Below, in pieces: positions 13,073 to 21,179 of a DNA stretch of 32,788 nt; position 1 is the stretch's first letter; each line of letters opens with the position of its first letter. The notes beneath the pieces are model-generated. The model had not been told where the DNA came from. It was given only the letters and a program-made list of their open reading frames with translations, and ran no database searches. The translations under genes and the position numbers were made by a program. The DNA is from a virus: IMG/VR virus record IMGVR_UViG_3300043420_000293, positions 1 to 32,788 of that record; one strand, given 5' to 3'.

Positions 13073-13235
13073 CGACATCGACTTCGAACCCGGATGGCAC
13101 GTCATCCCGGCGGACGATCTCAAAGAGCACACGTCTACTCTTGACTGCTGGTGCAGACCTTATCTGGACTGCGCGTCCGACGGGCTGGTGTATATCCACC
13201 AATCGTTGGACGGACGCGAGCGTGAGGTAAACTGA
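13062..13235 (+). CDS. Small conserved phage protein (WHVIPxDDLKEH type)
   Basis: 57 aa from ATG 13062, overlapping the upstream stop by 11 bases. The pattern WHVIPADDLKEHTSTLDCWC followed by a YIHQSLDGRE end is one I recognise in many phages: H..P..D..EH....C.C.P.......I.HNS.DGRE. Its function is unknown. Three cysteines and several His/Asp residues suggest a metal site. The stop overlaps the start of the large terminase as TGATG, so the two are co-translated. Confidence 0.8.
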   Translation: MIFNDIDFEPGWHVIPADDLKEHTSTLDCWCRPYLDCASDGLVYIHQSLDGREREVN

Positions 13236-14647
13236 TGCCCCACGAGGTTAATTTCGAGGTTATTGAGAGCCTCGACGGGTTCTTCTACTCGGAGAAGTTC
13301 ATCTCCCTGGCGATTGGCCCGGTTGGCTCCACGAAAACCACTGCGGGGATTATGAAAATCCTGCACCATGCGGCGCGCATGGCCCCATGTAAGGACGGCG
13401 TACGCCGGTCTCGGTGTATTTGGGTACGTAACACACGCGAACAGCTGCGTGACACGTCAATCCCTGACTTCCTGAAGTGGATACCTGACGGCGTTATGGG
13501 GTATTTCCTCAAGACGGAGTACAAATTCGTTATAAAAATCGGGGATATAGAGTGTGAGGTACTGTTCAGAGGTCTCGACGACGCCAACGACGTCCGGCGA
13601 CTTTTGTCTTTGCAGGCGAGTTTTATCATCTTCGACGAGTTTAGGGAAATTCACCCTGACATCTACAACGCCGCGCAGGGCCGGGTGGGCCGCTACCCGG
13701 ACAAAATGATGAACGGTGTGGGCTGTAAGACCGACGATGGGAAGCCAAACGCTCACCTGTGGGGTATGACGAACCCACCGGACCAAGATACGTTCTGGGA
13801 AGAGCTGATAAGCAACCCTCCTGAGAATGTGCACATCACGATTCAGCCTTCTGGCCTCTCCCCCGAGGCCGACTGGACGCGGTTTCTGCCCGATGACTAT
13901 TACGATAACCTCGCGCAGGGGAAAACGCAGGACTGGATTGACGTTTACATCCATGCGGAATTTGGGAAATCGCTGTCTGGGCAGCCCGTTTTTAGGGCTT
14001 TTGACCGGTCTGCTCACGTCGCGAAACATGAAATTACGCCCATGTTCGTTCAGTCTCCGCTGCTCATAGGCGTCGACGCGGGACTCACACCAGCCGCTGT
14101 AATCGGTCAGTTGGCCTACGATGGGCGCTTGGTGATCTACGACAGCCTGATTTCCGAGGATATGGGGGCTTTGCGGTTCATTCAGGAGCGTCTGAAGCCG
14201 CTTTTGACCAACAAATTCCCCGGTCGGAGCGCGATGGTCATCATCGACCCCGCTGCGTTCCAGCGCGTGCAGACAGATGAGCGTACTGTGGCGGATATTT
14301 ACCGGTCTGAGGGTTTTTTGCTCAAACCGGCCAAGACAAACTCCGTCGCTGCGCGGATCGCGGCTGTTGAGAGGTTTATGACCCGCGTTGTCGACGGGAA
14401 GTTCGGGCTGACGCTCGATCCGATCCACGCAAGTTCACTGGTGCAGGCGCTTGCGGGGAAATACCGGTACAAGATCAACACGAAGGGCGTCAAAGACGAG
14501 AAACCCGAGAAATCGCACCCGTGGTCCGACATCGCCGACGCGTTTCAGTACCTCTGCCTTCACGCCGACGGCGGGGAGACGTTTGGAGGGTTTATCGGGG
14601 AAGAGCGCCGGACGGTTCGAAAGGTCTCAGCTGGCGGCTGGACCTGA
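13235..14647 (+). CDS. terL: Terminase large subunit
   Basis: 470 aa, about the normal length. The N-terminal ATPase has Walker A at GPVGSTKT (residues 28-35) and Walker B at FIIFDEF (130-136, D134-E135). The C-terminal RNase H-like nuclease has D281 in VDAG, D338 in IIDPA and D432/D435 in SDIADAFQY. The protein cuts concatemeric DNA and pumps it into proheads through the portal, using ATP. The usual Gly before the Walker A Lys is Thr here, a variation I regard as tolerated in terminases but flag. GTGAGG lies before the ATG. The portal gene follows after 62 bases with its own promoter-like sequence. Confidence 0.95.
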   Translation: MPHEVNFEVIESLDGFFYSEKFISLAIGPVGSTKTTAGIMKILHHAARMAPCKDGVRRSRCIWVRNTREQLRDTSIPDFLKWIPDGVMGYFLKTEYKFVIKIGDIECEVLFRGLDDANDVRRLLSLQASFIIFDEFREIHPDIYNAAQGRVGRYPDKMMNGVGCKTDDGKPNAHLWGMTNPPDQDTFWEELISNPPENVHITIQPSGLSPEADWTRFLPDDYYDNLAQGKTQDWIDVYIHAEFGKSLSGQPVFRAFDRSAHVAKHEITPMFVQSPLLIGVDAGLTPAAVIGQLAYDGRLVIYDSLISEDMGALRFIQERLKPLLTNKFPGRSAMVIIDPAAFQRVQTDERTVADIYRSEGFLLKPAKTNSVAARIAAVERFMTRVVDGKFGLTLDPIHASSLVQALAGKYRYKINTKGVKDEKPEKSHPWSDIADAFQYLCLHADGGETFGGFIGEERRTVRKVSAGGWT

Positions 14648-14651
14648 ATTG

Positions 14652-14680
14652 TTGACGTGTAAGCAGATAAAAGCTACTGT
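14652..14680 (+). promoter_or_regulatory. Promoter-like sequence upstream of portal gene
   Basis: TTGACG (14652-14657), 17-base spacer, TACTGT (14675-14680), giving a leader of about 23 bases. The spacer holds CGTGTAAGCAG, the reverse complement of the CTGCTTACA motif. The perfect palindrome TCACATGTGA lies at 14691-14700, just before the portal gene. Confidence 0.55.
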
Positions 14681-14709
14681 ATCCATACGATCACATGTGA
14701 GAAAATGCC

Positions 14710-16746
14710 ATGCAACTTGGACCCGCACTGATACCAGTCGCGCGCGCTTCTGACTTAGAAGCGGCTGCCCAGCGGGCCGCTGCCGAAAAACAGAACACCC
14801 CTATGATCCAAGGACTGGCGTCGCACGTAAGACGTCGGTGGGAAGTAATGCGGGATCACAAGCGGCTTGAGATCGAGCCGCGCCTCACCAAGTGCTTGCG
14901 CGCACGCGCGATGCAGTACGACCCCGAGAAATTGGCAGAAATTCGCGCCCACGGCGGCTCCGAGATTTTCATGGGGATCGTCTCCACGAAGTGCCGGACC
15001 GCGACTGCTTGGCTGCGCGATACCCTCCTCGGCACCGGTGCCGATAAGCCGTGGTCGCTCTCCCCTACCCCCATTCCAGAGGTTCCTCCGTCGGTCCAGC
15101 AGGACTTGCAGAAGATCATGGCGCAGAACCTTGCCATGTACTACGCGCAGGGTAACGCCCCCATCCCCGCTGAAGACCTGAAAAAACTCGCGTCCGGTAT
15201 GAAAGATACTGCGATGCGGGCCATGAAGGAGGAGGCCGACAAGCGCGTCAGCCGGATGGAGCAGAAAATGGAGGACCAGCTGATTGAAGGCGGGTTCATC
15301 AAAGCGCTCTACGAGTTTACAAACGACATCGCGACGTTTCCCTACGCCGTGATGAAAGGCCCGATACCCCACAAGCGGAAAGCGATGAAGTACGTGGAAG
15401 GCGGCTTGGCCGCTGTCGATGTCCTGCGTGATGAGTGGGAACGCGTAGACCCGTACAAGTTTTACTGGGCACCTTGGGGTGACGATGTCCAGAACATGCC
15501 GATTATTGAGCTTCACCACCTGACCCGCGGTGATGTCGAAGCCATGATCGGTGTTGAAGGCTACGACGAGGATTCTGTTCGTTCGATTTTAGCTGATTTC
15601 GGTGCTGGGGCTTTCGACTGGCTTGAGCACGACGACAGCGAGATTGAGACGGCCACCGGTAAAGACTTCGACGACGCGCACTCGGATATTGTTGCCGCAC
15701 TTCAGCTCTGGGATACGATCCCCGGCTCGCTTCTCCTAGACTGGGGTATGAGCGAGCAAGAAGTGCCCGACCCGCACATGTCTTACCCATGTGAAGTCTG
15801 GATGATGGGAAATACCGTCATTAAGGCGGTACTTAACTACGACCCTCTGGGCCGTAAGCCCTACTACGTTACGTCGTACGAGAAAGTGCCCGGTCGCGTC
15901 GACGGGAACGGCGTTGCTGATCTCTGCATGGACGCCCAGAACATGTGTAACGCCGCTGCGCGTTCGCTGGCGAACAACATGGGGATCGCTTCGGGTCCAC
16001 AGGTAGGCGTAAACATCAGCCGTTTGCCCGCCGGGGAAGACATCACCCAGATGCACCCGTGGAAAATCTGGCAATTCCGGCAGTCGGAATATAACGACAA
16101 CACGCCCCCGATGACGTTCTTTCAGCCAAATTCTAACGCTGGAGAGCTTATGGCGGTGTTTGACCGCTTCATGGGGATTGCTGATGAGGTTTCGGGTATT
16201 CCGCGCTACATGACCGGTGAACACGTGCCGGGTGCGGGACGTACGTCGTCCGGTCTGTCGATGCTGATCTCGAACGCGGGCAAGAGCATCAAACAGGTGA
16301 TCGGGAACATCGACTACGACGTTCTCACCCCGATGCTGGAGCGACAGTACCAGCGCAACCTGCGCTATGCGACAGACCCCGACTTGATCGGTGATGTTCA
16401 GATTCTTGCCCGTGGTGCGATGTCCCTCGTCGTCAAAGAAGCGGAGGCCGTTCGCAAAAATGACTTCCTGCGCCTCGTTCTGGAAAGTCCGATTGCCCAG
16501 CAAATTGTCGGGTTGCCGGGCACTGCCGAGTTGATGCGCGACTTGGCGGGCAACCTGAACGTCAACGTTGACAAGCTCGTACCGACGCGAGAGCAGGTTG
16601 TTAAACAGCAAGAGGCGGCTCAGCAGGCGCAACTTGCGATGATGCAGCAGGCAGCAGCCGTGCAAGAGCAACAGCTTCAGGAGGACGGCACCCCGCAAGG
16701 TGGACGCCAGAGCAATGCAGTCAGCCCACGCCCCAACGGGCGCTAG
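14710..16746 (+). CDS. Portal protein
   Basis: 678 aa, similar to the large portal proteins of short-tailed phages. Supporting features are its position between terminase and scaffold, the long helical N-terminal half, the RVDPYKFYWAPWGDDVQN segment, an EVSGIPRYMTGEHVPGAGRT stretch near residue 500 followed by SSGLSMLISNAGKSIKQVIG, and a Gln/Ala-rich C-terminal coiled coil (about 635-665). Twelve copies normally form the ring at the prohead vertex through which DNA enters. No strong ribosome-binding site precedes the ATG; GTGAGA lies 12 bases away. The leader is short. Confidence 0.9.
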   Translation: MQLGPALIPVARASDLEAAAQRAAAEKQNTPMIQGLASHVRRRWEVMRDHKRLEIEPRLTKCLRARAMQYDPEKLAEIRAHGGSEIFMGIVSTKCRTATAWLRDTLLGTGADKPWSLSPTPIPEVPPSVQQDLQKIMAQNLAMYYAQGNAPIPAEDLKKLASGMKDTAMRAMKEEADKRVSRMEQKMEDQLIEGGFIKALYEFTNDIATFPYAVMKGPIPHKRKAMKYVEGGLAAVDVLRDEWERVDPYKFYWAPWGDDVQNMPIIELHHLTRGDVEAMIGVEGYDEDSVRSILADFGAGAFDWLEHDDSEIETATGKDFDDAHSDIVAALQLWDTIPGSLLLDWGMSEQEVPDPHMSYPCEVWMMGNTVIKAVLNYDPLGRKPYYVTSYEKVPGRVDGNGVADLCMDAQNMCNAAARSLANNMGIASGPQVGVNISRLPAGEDITQMHPWKIWQFRQSEYNDNTPPMTFFQPNSNAGELMAVFDRFMGIADEVSGIPRYMTGEHVPGAGRTSSGLSMLISNAGKSIKQVIGNIDYDVLTPMLERQYQRNLRYATDPDLIGDVQILARGAMSLVVKEAEAVRKNDFLRLVLESPIAQQIVGLPGTAELMRDLAGNLNVNVDKLVPTREQVVKQQEAAQQAQLAMMQQAAAVQEQQLQEDGTPQGGRQSNAVSPRPNGR

Positions 16747-16758
16747 TGTTACCATCTG

Positions 16759-16787
16759 TTGACTCGTTAACACATGTGAAGTAACCT
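16759..16787 (+). promoter_or_regulatory. Promoter-like sequence, start site on the next ATG
   Basis: TTGACT (16759-16764), 17-base spacer containing CACATGTG, TAACCT (16782-16787). Six bases lie between the -10 and the ATG at 16794, so transcription is expected to begin on the ATG itself. This is the same arrangement as at 12476-12488. Confidence 0.6.
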
Positions 16788-16793
16788 GACACC

Positions 16794-17027
16794 ATGATTG
16801 ACCTCAACACCGCGAACCCACAGGCAGTGCGTGCACTGTCCCGACTGAAAGAACCGGGGTGGGAAGCGTTGGTTGGGTTGCTGCGTTCAGAATTGGACGC
16901 CGCGAAGCAGAAGTTGGTCCACGCTGGCGATATGGTCACGATCCACCGCCTCCAAGGACGAGCGGAAGCACTAGAAGATTTGCTGAGGGCGACTGAAGAG
17001 TCGGCCAAGGTAGTGAACCGAAACTAA
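16794..17027 (+). CDS. 77-aa helical protein between portal and scaffold
   Basis: Starts MIDLNTANPQAVRALSRLKE, helical and charged throughout, with ALVGLLRSELDAAKQKLVHA and a RAEALEDLLRATEESA helix. Small helical proteins in this slot of podovirus-like genomes are common and of unknown role. The start codon has no ribosome-binding site, but it lies exactly at the predicted transcription start of the promoter at 16759-16787. Confidence 0.7.
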   Translation: MIDLNTANPQAVRALSRLKEPGWEALVGLLRSELDAAKQKLVHAGDMVTIHRLQGRAEALEDLLRATEESAKVVNRN

Positions 17028-17096
17028 AGCATACCATGACGGGAGCAGCATACTACGGGCGCTGCAAAACAGAGTTGATGCTTTGAGGAGATAAAA

Positions 17097-18086
17097 ATGG
17101 CATTGCCCAAGCAGGTGCAAGCTCAGCTTGCTGAAGTTGAAGAACTGGAAAAGACACTCACGGCCCGCAAGGAAAAACCGAAAGATGCCAAGAAGGCGAA
17201 GTCGGAAGACCAAACGGATACTGAGGTGGAAGACACCGGTGATGATGTTTCGCAAGATGTTGTACCCGAGAAAGTAAAGCCAGCTGACACGTCGATTTCG
17301 GATGTAGAGGAAGAGACCTTTGCGCAGAAGTACAAGACCCTACAAGGTAAGTACGATGCGGAAGTTCCACGCCTGCACCAGCAGGTAAGGGATTTAACTG
17401 CGAAACTGGAAGCGCTTGAAACCGCTTCAAAAACGCAGTCAGAGGCACCGACAAAGGCGAAAGAGAAAGTCAGTTATGTAACCGACGCTGATCGGGCTGA
17501 ATTTGGCGAAGAGTTGATCGACGTGCAAAGGCGCGTGGCTCGTGAGGTTGCTGCGGAATATCAGGAGCAACTTGAGGCACAAGCCAAGGTTATCGAAGAT
17601 TTGAAGGCGAAAGTCTCAAGTACAGGTAACCAACTTGGTCAAATGTCCTTCTCTCAAAGACTGGTGCAACTTGTGCCTGACTTTGAGAAGGTAGACCAAG
17701 ACCCACGTTGGATCGCGTGGCTCAACGAGCATGACCCCATGCTCCGCGCACCCCGCAGGACTCAAGCTAAGGCCGCTTTTGAAGCCGGTGATGCTGAAGC
17801 AGTTGCGCACTATGTACAGCTGTGGAAATCGAGCATCGCTGATACCCAAGAGCCGGTACGCGCACAACGCCAGACAGAGCTTGAGAGGCAGGTTGCGCCA
17901 AATCGGACTGCTAACTCTGCGCGTAATCCTAGCGCCGGAAAGGAAGCCAAACTCTACTCTGCTCGAGAGGTGGAAGGGGTTTGGAACAAGATTCGGGTTA
18001 TGAATATGCGGGGGCAAGTGGACGAAGCGGCCAAACTTGAAGCTGAAATTACAGCTGCGTACCTTGAAGGTCGTGTTCGCGCGTAA
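17097..18086 (+). CDS. Scaffolding protein
   Basis: 329 aa of low-complexity acidic and helical sequence directly upstream of the coat gene, as expected for an internal scaffold. The Lys/Glu/Asp-rich N-terminus is followed by a coiled coil (FAQKYKTLQGKYDAEVPRLH, then QQVRDLTAKLEAL), a second helical stretch (EYQEQLEAQAKVIEDLKAKV), a more globular SQRLVQLVPDFEKVDQDPRW region and a basic C-terminal tail that could bind coat subunits. It would guide coat assembly and leave before or during packaging. GAGGAG precedes the ATG. No protease motif is visible. Confidence 0.85.
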   Translation: MALPKQVQAQLAEVEELEKTLTARKEKPKDAKKAKSEDQTDTEVEDTGDDVSQDVVPEKVKPADTSISDVEEETFAQKYKTLQGKYDAEVPRLHQQVRDLTAKLEALETASKTQSEAPTKAKEKVSYVTDADRAEFGEELIDVQRRVAREVAAEYQEQLEAQAKVIEDLKAKVSSTGNQLGQMSFSQRLVQLVPDFEKVDQDPRWIAWLNEHDPMLRAPRRTQAKAAFEAGDAEAVAHYVQLWKSSIADTQEPVRAQRQTELERQVAPNRTANSARNPSAGKEAKLYSAREVEGVWNKIRVMNMRGQVDEAAKLEAEITAAYLEGRVRA

Positions 18087-18132
18087 AATGTGCTAACATG
18101 TAAGCAGCTGACTGACACAATAGGAGGCCAGA

Positions 18133-19143
18133 ATGGCTGCTGTTTTCCCCGTCGTCTCCGCTGGAGACTTTGATACCTCCCCGTCCTACTCGGGTGGTTT
18201 CATCCCCCAACTTTGGTCGAACAAGCTTAACGCGAAGTTCTACGCCAACACCATGATGACTGAGATCGCCAACACCGATTGGGAAGGCGAAATCCGCAAT
18301 CAGGGTGACACCATCCGCATTCGTACCGCACCGTCGATCACTATCAACGACTATGCGGGCGCAGGTACGACCCTTTCGTCGGAAGTCCCGGCACCGATCT
18401 ACACCGACATGCAGATCGACAAGGGCAAGTATTTCAGCGTTCAGGTCAACGATGTGCTCGCGCATCAGGCTGACATGGACCTGATGAACATGTTCACCGA
18501 CGACGCCGCTAAGCAGTTGAAGATCGCCATCGAAAACGAGGTTTTCTACAACTGGTTTGTGACCACCGGCGCGGACGCGGACAACAAGGGTGCCACCGCA
18601 GGTGCACTGTCTGCTGAGTACAACCTCGGCACGGACTCGGCTCCCATCGACCAAGCCACTCCGGCGAACGTCCTGAACACCATCCTCCGCATGTCGGCGG
18701 CTCTGGATGAACAGAACGTCCCTGAAGATGGCCGCTGGCTGATTATGTCGCCCTACGAGCGCCAACTGCTGATGCAGACGGACATTGCTCAGGCGTACTT
18801 CACCGGTGACTCGGCGTCGACCATCCGTACCGGCAAGATTGGCATGCTGGACCGCTTCACGGTCTACGTGTCGAACCTGCTGCCCAAGGGCACCACTGAC
18901 AAAGCTCTCGTAGCTGGCCTCAGCGCTGCTTCGACCGGTTCGGCTGACGTTGGCTCCAAACCCCGTCGCATGATGGTTGCTGGCACCAAAGCAGCTTGCG
19001 CGTTTGCTTCGCAAATCAGCAAGACCGAGCCTCTGCGGAACCAGAATGACTTCGGCGACATCGTTCGCGGCCTCGCAGTCTACGGGCGCAAGGTCGTGAA
19101 GGGTGAAGCACTGGTATCCGCCCTCATCGGCGACCCTTCGTAA
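18133..19143 (+). CDS. Major capsid protein
   Basis: 336 aa, an HK97-fold-type coat protein by position and pattern: an N-terminal arm ending SYSGGFIPQLWSNKLNAKFY, an EIRNQGDTIRIRTAPSITIN beta strand, a KYFSVQVNDVLAHQAD strand, a central DGRWLIMSPYERQLLMQ motif typical of P22-like and related coat proteins, and the ending FGDIVRGLAVYGRKVVKGEA. TAGGAGG lies eight bases before the ATG, the best ribosome-binding site in this arm, as expected for the most abundant protein. Upstream at 18091-18107 are TAACATG and the CTGCTTACATG motif on the other strand, but no good -35. Confidence 0.95.
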   Translation: MAAVFPVVSAGDFDTSPSYSGGFIPQLWSNKLNAKFYANTMMTEIANTDWEGEIRNQGDTIRIRTAPSITINDYAGAGTTLSSEVPAPIYTDMQIDKGKYFSVQVNDVLAHQADMDLMNMFTDDAAKQLKIAIENEVFYNWFVTTGADADNKGATAGALSAEYNLGTDSAPIDQATPANVLNTILRMSAALDEQNVPEDGRWLIMSPYERQLLMQTDIAQAYFTGDSASTIRTGKIGMLDRFTVYVSNLLPKGTTDKALVAGLSAASTGSADVGSKPRRMMVAGTKAACAFASQISKTEPLRNQNDFGDIVRGLAVYGRKVVKGEALVSALIGDPS

Positions 19144-19156
19144 GTGATGGGTGAAT

Positions 19157-19182
19157 GAGAGAGGGGGGAAACTCCCTCTCTC
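19157..19182 (+). terminator. Hairpin after the coat gene
   Basis: A perfect 9-bp stem GAGAGAGGG / CCCTCTCTC with an eight-base loop, starting 13 bases after the coat stop codon. There is no T-run, so it is not a classic terminator. It may slow polymerase or protect the coat mRNA 3' end, so that downstream genes are expressed less than the coat gene. Confidence 0.55.
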
Positions 19183-19203
19183 TAGCCTCTGAGGAGATAC
19201 AGC

Positions 19204-19479
19204 ATGGATGCGTTCGAGCTTGTTACTCGGCTGGGCGGCGAAAAAGTTAACGGGGAAGCTCGTGTTCGCGTTGACGGCAAGTGGGTAACCCTTGCTGTTT
19301 TCGGAGAGTTGACTGAGGCCGGTAAAGAGGCCGCAGCAAAACTGACCGCTCAAGACACCCCGCCCAAAAAGGAAATGCCAGCGAAGCGCGTTCGGGCGCG
19401 CAACAACAACGGCACTTTGAAGGGCGATGATCCCACCACGCCCGAGATAAATGAGGCATGGACAGATGGCGACAACTAA
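19204..19479 (+). CDS. 91-aa head-region protein
   Basis: Starts MDAFELVTRLGGEKVNGEAR and contains a VDGKWVTLAVFGELTEAGKE segment. The C-terminus NNNGTLKGDDPTTPEINEAW is a pattern common in small phage proteins placed after the coat gene (GTLK.DDP.TP..NEAW). The role is unknown; a head-completion or minor capsid protein is possible. GAGGAG precedes the ATG, and the end overlaps the next gene by 11 bases. Confidence 0.7.
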   Translation: MDAFELVTRLGGEKVNGEARVRVDGKWVTLAVFGELTEAGKEAAAKLTAQDTPPKKEMPAKRVRARNNNGTLKGDDPTTPEINEAWTDGDN

Positions 19480-20155
19480 GGTCATAGATATTATCCGGCG
19501 CGTAGAGTATGTCCTTCAAGACACGAACGTCCGCTGGCCCCGACTAGAACTCCAGAGCTGGGTAAACGAGTCCTATCTCGCGATTACCTTGCTGCGACCT
19601 GATGCCAATTCTTCCGCTGGGACACTGACATGTGTCGCTGGTACACGTCAGAGCTTGGCAAGTGATTTTCCTGAAGCCTTGAGGTTGCTCGATGTCACCA
19701 GAAACATGGCGACAACCTCGACGAAAAAAGTTGTTCGTCTTGTGTCACGCGCTGTGCTCGATGACCAAAGACCCGGATGGCACGGTGAAACTGGCTCTGT
19801 AAACATCCAGCACTACACGTTTGACGCGCGGCAGCCTAAAGAGTTTTTTGTTTACCCGCCAGCAACAACATCCGCCCAGCTGGAGGTGGTTTATTCCACG
19901 GCACCGACTGCGCACACTTTGACTGAGGCGGAGCTAGACCCCGACAGCGGCAGCGCAGAGGTCATCAAACTCGACGACATCTACATGTCGCCGATCATCG
20001 ACTGGGTTCTGTACCGGGCTTACTCGAAAGATGCCGAGTATGGGGCAAACGAACAACGTGCAGCGGCCTCCTATCAAGCGTTTAACGCCGCTATCGGAGC
20101 CAAGTCGCAGGTTGATAGCTCGTCAACTCCGCAGCGGCAGAGTTCGGTGACGTGA
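19469..20155 (+). CDS. Head-tail adaptor-like protein
   Basis: 228 aa, MATTKVIDIIRRVEYVLQDT at the start; GAGG lies upstream of the ATG at 19469, and a longer ATG at 19451 is possible. The pattern of an N-terminal helix (I..V..VLQDT...RW...EL..WVNE....I...RPDA) followed by a beta-rich domain (QHYTFDARQPKEFFVYPPA) and a final helical region is that of phage adaptor proteins annotated as DUF6682, which I recall but did not verify. It would bind the portal and connect the tail. Confidence 0.75.
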   Translation, partial: ATTKVIDIIRRVEYVLQDTNVRWPRLELQSWVNESYLAITLLRPDANSSAGTLTCVAGTRQSLASDFPEALRLLDVTRNMATTSTKKVVRLVSRAVLDDQRPGWHGETGSVNIQHYTFDARQPKEFFVYPPATTSAQLEVVYSTAPTAHTLTEAELDPDSGSAEVIKLDDIYMSPIIDWVLYRAYSKDAEYGANEQRAAASYQAFNAAIGAKSQVDSSSTPQRQSSVT

Positions 20156-20156
20156 A

Positions 20157-20771
20157 ATGGCGACAGAGTGGGGAGAATTCTACAGGCTTATACAGCCCCA
20201 CTTGCCGGGCTGTCCTGAGATCGTGATGGACAACCACTTGAGGGACGCCGCATCCGACCTGTGCGAGCGGGCCGAGGTGTGGCGTTACCGTTCGGCGGCG
20301 TTCAATACCCAATCTGGTGTTTCCGACTACTTCGTCGACATCCCCGGTTCGTCGCTGCTCGAAAACATTGCATCCCTGCACGTCGATGGTCGCCTCTTAA
20401 AGCGAACTTCTGATTTGTACTTCGAGCAAAACCCGACACGGTCGAACTCTTTTCCGTTGTTGTACTCGGTGTTTGAAGACCAACTCGTACGGTTTTTTCC
20501 AACACCGGATGCCGCCTACGAAGTGCGTACCACGGTTGTGCTGAAGCCTTCGCTGACGTCAACGGGCGTGCCTACTTTTATCTTCGAGACACATGCACAG
20601 ACTATTGCCTGCGGGGCGATTGCTTCCCTCTGCATGATACCCGGCAAAGAATGGACCAACGTAGAGGCTGCATCTTACTACAAGACGAAGTTCGCAAGGG
20701 AAGTCGATGATGCAAAAGGCCGCGATTTTCGCAGGTCAAACATGCGTGTTCGCGGACCAAAGTTTGCGTAA
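20157..20771 (+). CDS. Tail/head-completion protein
   Basis: 204 aa, MATEWGEFYRLIQPHLPGCP at the start. The sequence reads IVMDNHLRDAASDLCERAEV, then WRYRSAAFNTQSGVSDY, like the connector or stopper proteins that follow the adaptor in short-tailed phages: a helical N-terminus binding the previous ring and a beta-rich middle (VYSVFEDQLVRFFPTPDAAY-type strands). It starts one base after the adaptor gene stop. The assignment as head-tail connector is by position and pattern only. Confidence 0.7.
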   Translation: MATEWGEFYRLIQPHLPGCPEIVMDNHLRDAASDLCERAEVWRYRSAAFNTQSGVSDYFVDIPGSSLLENIASLHVDGRLLKRTSDLYFEQNPTRSNSFPLLYSVFEDQLVRFFPTPDAAYEVRTTVVLKPSLTSTGVPTFIFETHAQTIACGAIASLCMIPGKEWTNVEAASYYKTKFAREVDDAKGRDFRRSNMRVRGPKFA

Positions 20772-20799
20772 CCGCACGCAACAGAAAAGGAGCTAAACT

Positions 20800-21165
20800 A
20801 TGGCGAGTATTGCTGATTACGTGCTGGACGCGGCCCTGAGTAAACTCGATACCGAGGCCGATCTCATTCATATTACTTCTGCCGAGGCGACAAGCTGGGC
20901 CGACGTAGCCACGTACACCCTTGGTGACGCGGCAGTGTCTATCGGTGCGCCTGCGGACCGCAGCGGCGGCGGTCGCGAAGTAACTGTGGCGGCGGTAAGC
21001 GGAGCAGCAGTCGACAACAGCGGAACGGCTACCCACTACGCCATCGTCGACTCTTCAAACACTCGACTGCTGGTTACCGGATCGCTGACGGCGTCGCAGG
21101 CGGTGGTATCCGGCAACACGTTTTCATTGGGTGCATTTACTATCGGCATCCCTGATCCTGCGTAA
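20800..21165 (+). CDS. Small structural-type phage protein
   Basis: 121 aa, [20 protein letters not shown] followed by a beta-rich domain ([18 protein letters not shown]). The pattern M..I.DYVLDA.L..L.......I.S.E...W..A..YTLG is familiar from phage genomes just before the fibre genes, where it is usually annotated as hypothetical. AAGGAG precedes the ATG. It may be part of the virion. Confidence 0.75.
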   Translation: MASIADYVLDAALSKLDTEADLIHITSAEATSWADVATYTLGDAAVSIGAPADRSGGGREVTVAAVSGAAVDNSGTATHYAIVDSSNTRLLVTGSLTASQAVVSGNTFSLGAFTIGIPDPA

Positions 21166-21179
21166 GGAGCAGCTGGCCA

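Noticed and set aside
13457-14428. 323-aa minus-strand frame opposite the large terminase
   Set aside because: Antisense shadow of a gene with intact terminase motifs.
15736-16773. 345-aa minus-strand frame opposite the portal gene
   Set aside because: Antisense shadow of the portal, without a ribosome-binding site.
18049-19485. 478-aa minus-strand frame opposite the coat gene
   Set aside because: It is the antisense of the coat protein, which has strong sequence and ribosome-binding evidence; long antisense frames are common in GC-rich coding DNA.
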